In this document: positions 45,525 through 55,813 of the stretch, in pieces
Position numbering within the stretch: position 1 is the first letter of the stretch
Layout: each line of letters begins with the position of its first letter
NCBI RefSeq assembly: GCF_012489685.1
Contig: NC_080041.1
Location: 107,229,760-107,293,759 of the forward strand
Reading direction: 5' to 3'
Source: Lotus japonicus
Taxonomy: Eukaryota > Streptophyta > Magnoliopsida > Fabales > Fabaceae
DNA: 64,000 nt
Program-made: the position numbers and the translations under genes
The notes under the pieces: generated by a model
The model's database searches: none
What the model saw: only the letters and a program-made list of their open reading frames with translations
What the model was told of the DNA's origin: nothing

Positions 45525-47190
45525 ATATAATCTTATCCCTAGGTACCCACTTTCTGGGTCCTTTCTTGTTAGTTAGCCCAGAAGTTCTGACAACTTTGGG
45601 TCTTTCAACAGGATAATATAAAGGAATTTTAGCATGATATTTTGACATAGAGAAAGTTCCTTTTATAAGAGGAGGTTTAGCAGCTTCAGCAGGTACAGGG
45701 TCAGGCAATATGGTACTAGAGGGAACAAAGCATTCATACAAAGATTTAGCTTTAGGCACAGAGGGCTCATTTCTAATTGGTTTAGAATAGCCAATGCCAT
45801 GCATTCCATTTCTGCTTACGCCATAGATCATAGAAGCCATTAAGCTTCTATCTACGCTTTTAGCTAGGAATCTTTGAAAAGATTTTTCATACTTAGATTC
45901 ATGCTTACTATCAGAGGCATCGCAGGCAATAACTTCTTCTAACTTAGCAATTTGATTCTTAAGCACAGAGTTAGAATTAACTAAAGCATGGTTATCATTT
46001 TTCAAATCAGATATGATTTTCTCATGTTCAGAAGAAGTTTCAGAGGCAGCAGAGAAATTCTTTTTCAACCTTTTATGCTTAGTCAAGAGAGAGTTATATT
46101 TATCCATAATTTCAGACAAAGCATCTTTAAGTTCAGAAGTTGAGAAAGAATCAAATACCTCATTTTCATCATCAGAGTCTGGATCTCCTTCTGATTCTGA
46201 GTCAGAGTCAACAGCTTCCTTTGACTCTGCTCCTTTGTCTTTGACAATAGCCACGAGTCCTTGGACTTTACCATCAGAGTCAACATCCTCTGATTCTGAT
46301 TCATCAAAAGTCACCATCAGACTTTTCTTTGGTTTGAAATGCTTCTTTGACTTTTCGTCCTTTGATGAACCTTTGTATTTGCTCTGCCTGTGCTTCCAGA
46401 TGCAGTTGAACTTTCTGGATATCAGAGTCAGCTCATCTTCATCAGAATCTTCTGATGCTTCTTCGGATTCTTCTGTTCCAGCTTGGAGAGTCTTAGCCTT
46501 TTCAGATTTGGATTTCAAGGCAATAGACTTCTTCTTGTGATCTTGATGTTCAGCACGCTTTAATTCATGACACTTCAGTATGCTTATGAGTTCTTCCAAA
46601 CTCATCTGCTCAACATCTCTAGTTAGCTCCAAGGAAGTTATCAAAGGCATCCAGCTTTCAGGAAGACCTCTAAGGATCCTCATGACATGATCCGCAGTGG
46701 TGTAGCTGTTGCTGAGGGGTCTTATTCCAGCTACGAGCAACTGAAATCTGGAAAACATATCCTCAATGGATTCGTCAGGTTCCATTTGGAAGGATTCATA
46801 CTGCTTGATTAGAGACAACGCTTTAGTCTCTTTCACTTTCTTGTTTCCTTCATGAGACATCTGCAAGGATTCAAAGATGCCCTTGGCGGAATCACGATCA
46901 GTAATTTTCTCATATTCTTCATATGAAATGGCACTTTGCAGAATAGATCTTGATCTGTGATGATCTCTGAATTCCTTCTTTTGATCTTCACTCATCTTCT
47001 TCCTTGGGATCTTTACACCATGTTCATCGACAGGAGGGGTGTAGCCATCAACAACAAAATCCCAAAGATCAGGATCAAAGCCAAGAAAGAAGCTTTTGAT
47101 TCTGTCTTTCCAGAAATCAAATCTCTGACCATCAAAGATAGGTGGTCTTGCACTGTATTGATATTTGCTTGTAGTAGTGGTGGCATCCAT
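45412..47190 (-). CDS. SIRE-type gag polyprotein lacking the zinc knuckle (copy 1)
   Basis: 592 codons from 47190. The N terminus has the UBN2/Retrotran_gag pattern: PPIFDGQRFDFWKDRI, AISYEEYEKITD, LSLIKQYESFQMEPDESI, FSRFQLLVAGIRPL and LRGLPESWMPLITS. A Glu/Asp/Ser-rich middle and a coiled coil (about residues 375-440) follow. Compared with copy 2 (61626-63302), about 45 residues including the CCHC knuckle are missing in frame, near 46330-46390. The protein would form the particle; without the knuckle, RNA packaging is doubtful. The frame is otherwise uninterrupted and ends VPRSKT. Confidence 0.85.
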   Translation of the reverse strand: MDATTTTSKYQYSARPPIFDGQRFDFWKDRIKSFFLGFDPDLWDFVVDGYTPPVDEHGVKIPRKKMSEDQKKEFRDHHRSRSILQSAISYEEYEKITDRDSAKGIFESLQMSHEGNKKVKETKALSLIKQYESFQMEPDESIEDMFSRFQLLVAGIRPLSNSYTTADHVMRILRGLPESWMPLITSLELTRDVEQMSLEELISILKCHELKRAEHQDHKKKSIALKSKSEKAKTLQAGTEESEEASEDSDEDELTLISRKFNCIWKHRQSKYKGSSKDEKSKKHFKPKKSLMVTFDESESEDVDSDGKVQGLVAIVKDKGAESKEAVDSDSESEGDPDSDDENEVFDSFSTSELKDALSEIMDKYNSLLTKHKRLKKNFSAASETSSEHEKIISDLKNDNHALVNSNSVLKNQIAKLEEVIACDASDSKHESKYEKSFQRFLAKSVDRSLMASMIYGVSRNGMHGIGYSKPIRNEPSVPKAKSLYECFVPSSTILPDPVPAEAAKPPLIKGTFSMSKYHAKIPLYYPVERPKVVRTSGLTNKKGPRKWVPRDKIIYVADIFNRSIETPTVEPGQWMQATHDGRKAYVPRSKT

Positions 47191-47250
47191 GAGTTTTTCA
47201 CACTGGCCCGGATCTACTGAACACTGTTAAGTGTGGTAATCAGAACTTGC

Positions 47251-47262
47251 GCTCTGATACCA
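47251..47262 (-). other. Primer binding site of SIRE copy 1
   Basis: GCTCTGATACCA on the plus strand, that is TGGTATCAGAGC on the minus strand, complementary to initiator tRNA-Met. It lies 2 bp from the LTR end at 47265. Confidence 0.85.
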
Positions 47263-47264
47263 AT

Positions 47265-48554
47265 TGAAGGTGTGAAAAACGACTAGAAGGGGGGGGGTTG
47301 AATAGCGTTTTCAATATAAAAACTTTCCCCTTAAGATTTAAAGTAAATCTTTTCGGTTTCTCTAAGATAGATGGTGCAGCGGATAAAGATAGAGAGAAGA
47401 GAAAAGCACACAAGTATTTTATCCTGGTTCACTTGATAAATCCCTCAAGCTAATCCAGTCCACCCGTTAAGGTGATTTCTTCCTTCTTAGAATGAAGGCA
47501 ATCCACTAATCAGATAATTGTTACAACTGCACTTGAAACCTACAAGTGACTAACAATACACTGACTTAGCTATCACTAAGATTCACTCTCTTAGTCTTCT
47601 CTAGGATCCGATCAACCTTGATCTCCTAAAGGAATCACCACTAAGATTCACTCTCTTAGTCTTCTTAAGGATACTGACCTACCCGGTCCCTTAAGGAAAA
47701 TCAAACAACTGTTTGAGGTTGGTGTTTACAAAAGTTTGCTTCTAAATAAGCTGAGTGTAAACCAAATAAGAATAGATGAAGAAAGTAGAGGCTTGAATCT
47801 TCTCTTGTATTGCAGCTCTTTGTTTTCTCTCGCTCTCTTAGTCTTTCTTCTTTTCTTCAGCCTTTTATGGTCCAAGGTGCAAAGGATATTTCTGTTGAGA
47901 GAATATGACCGTTGGAGGGCATTTCTGGAACTTCCAGAACCTGCAGTGGCTGAACTTTGGTAGGTAGGCATTTCAGAATAGTACACTGCTCTTGTACTTC
48001 TCGATAGAGACATTTGCCTTTAACCATTGACTTCTGATCAGAGTTATGCTTCGTGTTGGAACTTGTGAAGCTTGGTGATCAGAGTCAGAGGGAAGCTTGG
48101 ATCCTCTGACCTTCGTAACTTCTGCTTCTGGACCTTCAGAGCTTCTAAACCTTCAGAGCCTCTGGTCCCTCAGAGCTTCTGGTCTTCAGATCTTCTGATC
48201 CTCAGATCTTCTGATCCTCTGATCTTCTGATCCTCTGATCCTCAGATCCTCTGATCTTCAGATCCTCTGATCTTCAGATCCTCTGATCCTCAGATCCTCT
48301 GATCTTCAGATCCTCTGATCTTCAGATCCTCTGATCCTCAGATCCTCTGATCTTCAGATCCTCTGATCTTCTGATCTTCTGATCTTCTGATCTTCAGAAC
48401 TTCTGACGAATATATCTTCTGGTGTCAGAATCAGAACCTGTTTGTCAAAACACTCAAGACAAACATTAGAGTATCATAGTTGTTCATCCACAAATAAATA
48501 CTTGTTATCATCAAAACATAGAGTTGTACCACATGACCAAATCTTGATCTTACA
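47265..48554 (-). repeat. 5' LTR of SIRE copy 1 (1290 bp)
   Basis: Near identical to the 3' LTR except for a shorter G-run context, a 9-bp CTCTTCTCG-type gap near 47832, and the absence of the inverted duplication. Confidence 0.9.
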
Positions 48555-48559
48555 GAAGT

Positions 48560-49088
48560 TTGATTACTTGGTGTGTGTAAAGATAGTTACGAAGTTGGAG
48601 GTGTTTTAATGGACTATTAGATTCCAACGCAATATTTCGTCTAGGAGTTATCGAACGAACAAGTGGAGTTTTGGACTGTAGATGAAGATCACGAGGACAA
48701 GTTGAGTATCTACTTTGAGATGACAGAGAGGCACCGAGTTTAAGAAGGATTTCGGACGACCGAAAGTAAAGAAGTAAGTGGCTAAGGTTGTGCGACTGCA
48801 CGGAGTGCCAACCGGTATCATTTCAAGCAGAGATCCGACGCAAAGTGATCGAGCCAGACGACATGAAGTTGAATGATGGTTTGTCTTTTGAGACACCGAC
48901 AGTTAGTAGTGGGGATAGAAGAGTGAAACAGTTAAGGGAAAAACAGCTTGCTTAAGTAAAGGTTATGAGGAACAATGACACGGGCAATGCTACATGGGAA
49001 TTGGAAGACCAGATCAAGGAACTGTATTCCGGAATTTTCTCAGAACTCTGAGTTTCGAGGACGAAACTTCCTTTTTGGAGGGGAGTAT
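48560..49088 (+). pseudogene. Gypsy integrase/chromodomain tail and polypurine tract
   Basis: At about 48789-48840 the plus strand reads LHGVPTGIISSRDP, the integrase core motif of chromoviruses (LHGVPxxIxSDRDP). At about 48880-49050 VKQLREKQLA, then ATWELEDQIKELY, matches the chromodomain tail; stops interrupt it. The polypurine tract lies at 49073-49088. This identifies the parent as a Tekay-like chromovirus. Confidence 0.7.
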
Positions 49089-52000
49089 TGTAAGACCCGG
49101 ATTTTCGGAACAAGTTAATTTCCGACTCACGCGTGGAATCAGTGTAAGTGTGACAGGAGTTTGATATTTGAGAAAGATTAATGAAAAAGAAAGTTCAGGA
49201 ATTGCTCGAGGAATGTGGCGTTGTTTCTTTCGGAGCTAGTGCGAGTCGTCTGCACACCTGCCTTATGGCGAGCGTGTCCAGAATAGGCTATTTCGCTCTT
49301 AAAGCAACGTTTTGAGTGAGATTTCGAACTCTCGGAAAATTTAAAGTTTCTCTTTATTTTTCCATAGACCAGCGTTTCATTTCGGAACTCTGGACTGTAC
49401 GCACGATAGGTTTCACTTTTCGGATGTCCGCCGACGCTAATTTCTTTGCTTCGAAACCCTATTTTCGAGCAATGGATGAAGACTTTTTCTATTCGGTACT
49501 TCTAACGAAGATTCCGTCCGCGTTGCCAGATTTGTTTCGACGTTTCCAATCTTTCTTCAGAAGGAAGTTTTGTCGTCCGGCGATCACAGCAAAAAGTAGT
49601 TTTTCGGGACAGATTTAACTTACACCGCTTTTGAGATTTTCGATATCGTTTTTCCCATATCATAGATATTTGTTTTGAGTTCTGGATTTCTGACGCCAGA
49701 ATCTCTCTTAGAATTTCTCGGTGATCGTGCTGCAAAAATCGGAATCGCGAAATTTTCATTTTCCCGCGATTTCACCCGCCTATAAATAGCGCGAAAAAGC
49801 AAAAATCCTCTCATTTTCACCATTGGAGGCCCAAATTCGTGGAGAGCAAGGGGGGAGGAGATTTTCGCGAAAACTTGACCAATCTTCGTGCAGTTCGTCC
49901 CTACTTCTAGGTATCAAGGTAACTAACACGATTCCTACCTCTGATTGTTGTTTCTGTTGCGTTTCTGAAGTCGTTTCTGTGCTCTAAGTTTTGAGCTTTT
50001 TCTAAAATTGTCCGATTTCTCTGATTTCTCGCTTGGGTTATGTTCCTTATGTTCCCAAAACTCTTTTTGTCTCACATTTCGAAACTTTATTGTCGTAAAG
50101 CTATAATCTGACTTCGTGCCTTTAGGATTTGTTGTCACGGATGTCATGAGGATCGTTGCTGTCAAATCTGTTTTCAGAACGGATAACTTTGAAGTTTTGA
50201 GTCTTTATTTTGGACCAAAATGCCCCTGCGTAGTCGTATTTCGGCCCGATTGTCCGAAAATTGTTCTGACAGTTTCTTTGCCTTAGTTTTACCCTAAAAC
50301 TACCTTGTGAATTGATTTGATCAAAGAAAAAGAGCCGAAGCCCTTTTTCCTTTGAGGCCGTGGACTATTTCCTTTAGGGGGGAGTTTTTCGGTTTCGAAA
50401 ACTTGTCTTTTCGTACCTGATTGTCCTATTCTGAAGCTTTAATGCTTTGTCTATCGTTTATGTATTGTTTTGCGATCGAACTAATCGATTTTGTTTGGAT
50501 TCTGCTTTGTTTTTCTCCGAGGTTCAGTTGAGGGAACTTTGGAAGACTTAGAGCAATTGTTTGAGGAGAACTTTGTTTGCGAAGCTGGAACAGCTCGAGG
50601 TTAGGGCAACTTACATATATATTAGCTATGATTTCATAATAGGCGTCGATAAATTCGACTTATGCTTTGCTATGATATTGATTATGATGATGGTTTATTG
50701 TTATGAATGTTTTCATAACTTATGATGTTGATGTTGTGTTGGATTGAGCGTTTTGACGCGACTTCGGAGTGGAGATTCATTGATCTGGTGATCTTTGACA
50801 TTTCGGGTTGGATGAACAACCCTAGGCAAGTCCAAACGAGGGGTTTGAGGCTTAGCCATTTGTTGGGATTCGTTTGAATACTTAGACTTTCCCCGGGAAA
50901 CTTCTTTTGGAGGGTTTTTGGAAAACTTAGAATGATTAGAATTTCGAAAACTAGAGACTCTGGGAGACTTAGACTTTGAGAAGTAAACTCATAACTTGAC
51001 TAATTCAATTCGAAACGTTTTTACTAAACGAATAATCATAGGAGAACTAAAGGGGAAAATATTTACGAAAGACGGGGAAAAGTCGGCTTTTGTTGTGGGT
51101 TTGGAGAGTTTTGGAATTGGGGAAAGCCACTAAGGTGAGCTATGGTGATGATTGAAAGTCACCGAGTACTCTAGTACTCTTGGGAGTGTTGTTCGAGTCG
51201 TGCTGTATTGACCGGCACAGACTCTGGGTTTTGTTTGGGCTGTGTTGTATTGACCGACACTAGACCCTCGTGTATTCTTGTTGGTGGAGTTGTGTTGTAT
51301 TGACCGACACTAACTCTTGGGTTGTTTTGAGTTTGGGTCGGAGCAGTTTTTGACCATCGAGATTTGATGAGTCAGATGACTCAAGAAGTCATCAAGGGTG
51401 ATCGCACTCCTTTCATAATTAACTGTCTTTTGTCGCCGAATCGACATATGCCTTCGGGTACAGTATATACCTTCGGGTACAGTATATGCCTTCGGGTACA
51501 GTATATCTATATACCTTCGGGTACAGTATATGCCTTCGGGTACAGTATATCTATATACCTTCGGGTACAGTATATACCTTCGGGTACAGTATATGCCTTC
51601 GGGTACAGTATATCTATATACCTTCGGGTACAGTATATACCTTCGGGTACAGTATATGCCTTCGGGTACAGTATATCTATATACCTTCGGGTACAGTATA
51701 TACCTTCGGAGCTTCACTGAGGCGTGAGACTTCGTGAAAGCATGGAACTTCACTGAAGCGTGAGACTTCGTGAAAGTGAGTAAGCTTCACTGAGGCGTGA
51801 GACTTCGTGAAAGCAGAAACTTCACTGAGGCGGGAGACCTCGTGGAGACGGGAACCTTTGCTGAAGCGGGAGACTTTGCGGAGGCGTGCAACTTCACTGA
51901 AGCGTGAGACTTCGTGAAGGCGCGAAACTTCACTGAAGCGTGAGACTTCGTGAATGTGTGAGATTTCACTGAAGCGTGAGACTTCGTGAAAGCGTAAGAC

Positions 52001-52991
52001 CCCATTGAAGCGTGAGACTTCATGGAAGCGTGAGATTTCATCGTCGTTTACCCTAGGGCAACGACAGGGAACATTGGTTTAGTTGGATACGTGTGTGTTG
52101 GGAGGACGATACATTGTTTGACTAACCTTATCACCTAACTTCATATGTTGAGATTATGATGATTTGATGTTGATGAACATCGTTAGGTATTAATGATTGA
52201 ACTGTGTAGGAGATTCGAGAACATGCTATGTATATACCTTAGAGTAGGCAATACATAACTTATATGTATATATATACAACCTATGTATATACCCCCTTTA
52301 TCACAAGTTGATTGTATATCTATTGTATTCTGTAAGTTGACCCTAGCGCCTTGGCTTTGTTTGTATGTTTGTGTTTGGGCGGTCGGCCTGCTGCCAGGCG
52401 TCTGTCAGCCGGTTCGTGATGATTCGTTGTGCGGGAAAGACCCGGAGCGGAACGACTATTACTGAAGCTTTCGACGAGGACCCGTACTTCATGCCTGATC
52501 GAGGGAGGGTCGATGATAGTAGTGTGGGGTATGGGTGGTTAGAGTCTTTTGAGTTGGTTGTCACTGTCATAGCTCTGATTCGTCTTACTTTTGGGACCGG
52601 GTAGGTTCCCGATATATGGCTTTTTGTGTGGTTCTCTTGCTGAGGATCACAGAGAGTCTGTCGGACTATAGGGGTCTTGGGTTGAGGCCATTTTGAGGCC
52701 GACTTTCTCTTGGATAGTGGTATATTTGATGCTTTTGCGTACAGTTCTGGTTTGTATATATTCGCCTACGGGCACGCTACCTTGGAGTCACTGCGTGTGC
52801 GCGTGACGGGATAGTGCAGCAGAGGCTGTACCTTTGTATATGTTGTTTATCGGTTAGTTTAGTTGTTGGGCTTTGTCTTTATTTCTTTATTGCTTTTATT
52901 AAAAGGAAACAAACAAAAAAAAAATTACCTGTTTTCCGCGTAAAGATTATTTTTGGTTACTAAAGTGACACCTGGAAATCGGGGTGTTACA
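49089..52991 (+). repeat. Right LTR of the gypsy element (3903 bp)
   Basis: Matches the left LTR with eight substitutions that I counted and a 69-bp deletion near 50055 (the left LTR has it at about 37108-37176). Both minisatellites are present at 51448-51709 and 51710-52042. Confidence 0.9.
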
Positions 52992-52996
52992 AGTGA

Positions 52997-54792
52997 CTTG
53001 GACCAAGTACCACTTATGGAACTTTCCGTACCATGTGCCCGTCGAAATCTTCAACCACATATCGCTGAACATGCGTATTGGTCAAGGTAATATTTCGACT
53101 TGGCCTAGGTTTTCCTGTTTTACCTTTTAATTTCTCCTTCTGTTTACAGCTGAAGTCATTACCCAACCAGCTCCTCAAGTTATTTCTCCAGTGGCTCAAT
53201 CTTCTAAGGACAAGCCAGTCGTGATTGAGGACGATGATGATGATGATGAGGATGATAATGTCAGTCTCGCTGACAAGCTCAAGGTACTTTCTTCATGACT
53301 TTTCCCTTTTTTTTTTCAATTTCTTTGGAATGTGGACTAACGTATTCTTCGACAGAGTCGAAAAAGGAAACCTAAGCCTGCTGCTTCGGCCAGTCAGAAG
53401 AGGGCCAAGGGGGCTGGTGTTTCCACCACCAGTGGGGCTTCTAAGTTGGCATCTGATGCTCAACCAGGAGTCGATGGCAAAGAAGGTGGTGGTGACGCCG
53501 CCATTCAGGTATGTTCTCCATTCTCGAGGGTACCTTGTGACATTTTAACCTGTGATTTCCTGATCGTTTCTTGTTCTTTTTTTTCTTTTAGGCTGATATC
53601 CATGAGCATTCCACTTCCAATCCTCCATCTCGTGAGAATTCTCCAGCTCCCAACCCTGCAAAATCCAAAGCTGAGGGTGTCGAGAAGCCTCCCAAGGCCG
53701 CGTCTTCGGCCAGAAAGACCTCGACATCTGAGGGGAGGGGGAAGGTTAGGAGCAAGTCTAGTCACAAATCTCCTCGTCGTTCCAAAAGCTCCACCAACTC
53801 AAGCCCCTCTAAGGAATCTGCTTGCCAGGTATCTTTACATTTCTTCATGTTCTGTTGGTCCCTCTATTGTGCATTTTACTTTATTGAAAAGGGCATTAAA
53901 GAGGTTTCTCTTGTAGGAAATTCAAGGTGCAACCTCTCCCATTCGCGAAGCAGAAGCTCTTCCAGGCAAGGATGATACCCCTATGCCTCCTCCAAAATCG
54001 TCTGCCACTGTGCAACCTTCGCCTCAAGCCAAGGGTGGCTCTTCGTCTCATGTGTCTAGTGAAAAGCTTGACACTTTGTTCGAGGAGGACCCGCTGGCAG
54101 CTTTGGATGGCTTTCTCGATGGCACCTTAGACTTGGATTCTCCACCCCATCAAGCTGATGCCACTGCTGAGACTGCTCAATCCAGTGGGGTGGCCAACCT
54201 TCAGCAAATCGAGGAGAGCATGGGTCGGCTGAAGGCTATTGTTTTCGCCAGTGGATTTCTCGACCAGATTCAAGTTGATCCTCAAGCGAGTCATGCTGCT
54301 AAGGAGTTGCTTGTCTTCCTTCTTGGCCAAAAACTTGATTCTCAGCGGGCTGCTGCTATGGCCAACCTTCAATCTTTCTTAGTGGATGCTTTAGCTACTT
54401 TTCATCAAGCCAAGGATGTTGGCCAAGCTGTCAGCTTTAAGGAGGAAAAAGTCTCTTCTGGTAAAGCTCAAGTTGCAGCGATGAAAGAGGACTTCAAGAA
54501 ATATACTGCTAGGAAGGTCTTGATTGCAGATGAAATTTCTGATGTCGACACTAAACTTGAGGAGCTGCATCGAGAGATTGCCAAGTTGGAGAAAAGGCGA
54601 GCTGATTTGGTCGAGGAAGGCCCTGCTGTGAAAGCTCAGTTGGATGCGCTTACTAAGGAGTCCAAGGCTCTAATCATCTCGACGAAGGATGTTATCAAAG
54701 AGTTGGAGATTGACCAGGCTGTGAAGAAGGATCTCGACGCCAAGATTGCCACCTTTGCTGATCGCCTGAATTCTTTTAAATTCCTGCTTTAA
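52997..54792 (+). CDS. PMD protein gene, 3' part: linker and coiled-coil exons
   Basis: Continuation of the gene that starts at 34216. The first exon resumes after the second AGTGA and ends at 53086. Further exons are 53150-53283, 53356-53508, 53592-53828 and 53917-54792, all with GT/AG borders and compatible phases. Without the insertion the message would hold about 1139 codons. The middle is low-complexity and basic (Lys/Ser/Pro-rich, possible nuclear localisation signals SRKRKPK and KSPRRSKSS) after an acidic EDDDDDDEDD run. The last exon has a helical region, then a coiled coil (KLEELHREIAKLEKRRADL). No stop or frameshift is visible in any exon. The architecture suggests a nuclear, oligomeric protein; the role is unknown. 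Confidence 0.75.
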
Positions 54793-55144
54793 GACTTTCT
54801 CTTATTAATATGTAATGATGGCACTACTCTAACCATGGCTTTTGATGCCAATTTGCATGTAATATTTCGACAATGGTTTTGGCGCGTAGGCCATATAATT
54901 TGACGTTTAATTTGCCAAGTCTCTTCAGTTTCCACTATGCATTTATTCTGACGGCTATTCACTTATTGTTGCACCGTTCAAACTCCATTGCGCCCTTTAC
55001 GTGGTCGTTACTTGGTTTCTGGGAAACAAGCCAATTTATTGCCATCTTATACCACGTGGTAGTGGTAATTTACGTGGCCTGTAACCATAAGATGAAGAGT
55101 TGGCAACTGATTGCCACCAATTAATGCACTCCTTTGTTGTTATA

Positions 55145-55153
55145 CTATAAATA
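55145..55153 (+). promoter_or_regulatory. TATA box of the second antisense gene
   Basis: CTATAAATA lies about 100 bp upstream of the ATG at 55249. A G-box-like CCACGTGG occurs at about 55053-55060 in the intergenic DNA. Confidence 0.6.
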
Positions 55154-55248
55154 GAGCGTTTTTGGTTAATTCTCTTCAGTAACTTCTTCAAACTCTCCCT
55201 TGCTTCTTTTCCAGAATTCCTTTCCTGCTCTTACAAACCCCTTCAGCC

Positions 55249-55734
55249 ATGGCTAGCCGTCGTGTTCTCAACCAGATCCGGGGCTTGGCCTTTGATCAGG
55301 ACCTGTTTTGGGAATTGCATTCCTCTCTTTCTCTGGCTGAAGAGCTTACCGGGCTCATTAACCAGCTTCTGCAAAGGAATATTATTGCCTCTGTAAAGAT
55401 CCCTCTCCTGGAGTTTCTGGGCCTCCTGCATGAAGCTGTACCCTTATATGAAGAACACCGGGAGCTTACTGCTCGAGTGTTCTTTGCTGAACACCAAATT
55501 GATGAGAAGATGGAGGAATTTGAAGTGTTGAAGGCTGCTCTGAACCAAGCGGACCCTGGGGGGAATGTGGGAGCTCTGAAAGCCTTGGTGGACAAGCTTT
55601 CTTCCACTGCCCGTGAGGAGCTGGATCTTCGACAGGAGAAATCGAGACTGGAATCCCAACAAGAGGATGTCTTGAGGCGCATGGAGCCTCTTAGGGCCAC
55701 ATACGATAGTTATAGGGCCAATCCTCCCTTTTAA
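55249..55734 (+). CDS. Small helical/coiled-coil protein, antisense in the Tat element
   Basis: 161 codons beginning MASRRVLNQIRG in a strong context (GCCATGG). The sequence is almost entirely helix-forming, with a Leu-rich first half (LLEFLGLLHEAVPLYEEHREL) and a coiled-coil-like second half (EELDLRQEKSRLESQQEDVLRRM). It resembles the last exon of the PMD gene in layout, and the two leaders are similar, so it may be a duplicated relative of that C-terminal module; this is inference. It has its own TATA box and an AATAAA at 55772-55777. Its stop lies 80 bp from the convergent end of the integrase frame. I recognise no family. Confidence 0.65.
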   Translation: MASRRVLNQIRGLAFDQDLFWELHSSLSLAEELTGLINQLLQRNIIASVKIPLLEFLGLLHEAVPLYEEHRELTARVFFAEHQIDEKMEEFEVLKAALNQADPGGNVGALKALVDKLSSTAREELDLRQEKSRLESQQEDVLRRMEPLRATYDSYRANPPF

Positions 55735-55813
55735 AGTTTCTTTGCCATAGTTGTAATGCTCTATTCTAATTAATAAAACATTCGAGTTTGGCAATTTATT
55801 TTCTTTTACTTCC

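Larger units (their letters stand above)
43144..48554 (-). mobile_element. Non-autonomous SIRE/Maximus-type copia (copy 1), TSD GAAGT
   Basis: Minus-strand element nested in the gypsy interior. The 3' LTR is at 43144-44658 and the 5' LTR at 47265-48554, with GAAGT flanks at 43139-43143 and 48555-48559. The PBS (inverse GCTCTGATACCA) is at 47251-47262 and the polypurine tract (AAAAAGGGGGAGAT on the minus strand) at 44659-44672. It codes for gag without its zinc knuckle, a few codons of protease and a short downstream frame. Integrase, RT and RNase H are absent. Confidence 0.9.
36146..52991 (+). mobile_element. Non-autonomous chromovirus-like gypsy element, TSD AGTGA
   Basis: LTRs at 36146-40117 and 49089-52991, both TGTAAGACCCGG...GGGGTGTTACA. 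Flanks AGTGA at 36141-36145 and 52992-52996. A PBS TGGTATCAGAGC follows the left LTR (40121-40132), and a polypurine tract TTTGGAGGGGAGTAT precedes the right one. Internal DNA keeps only gag zinc knuckles, a cytosine-poor degenerate region, and the end of integrase/chromodomain, so it cannot replicate alone. I counted eight substitutions and one 69-bp deletion between the LTRs, which suggests a recent insertion. It is split by a SIRE-type copia element at 43144-48554. Confidence 0.9.

Noticed and set aside
45419..46540. Plus-strand frames opposite SIRE copy 1 gag
   Set aside because: They mirror the gag codons (Ser/Glu-rich composition). There is no start context or domain, and they differ from the PMD case in lacking a promoter or independent conservation.
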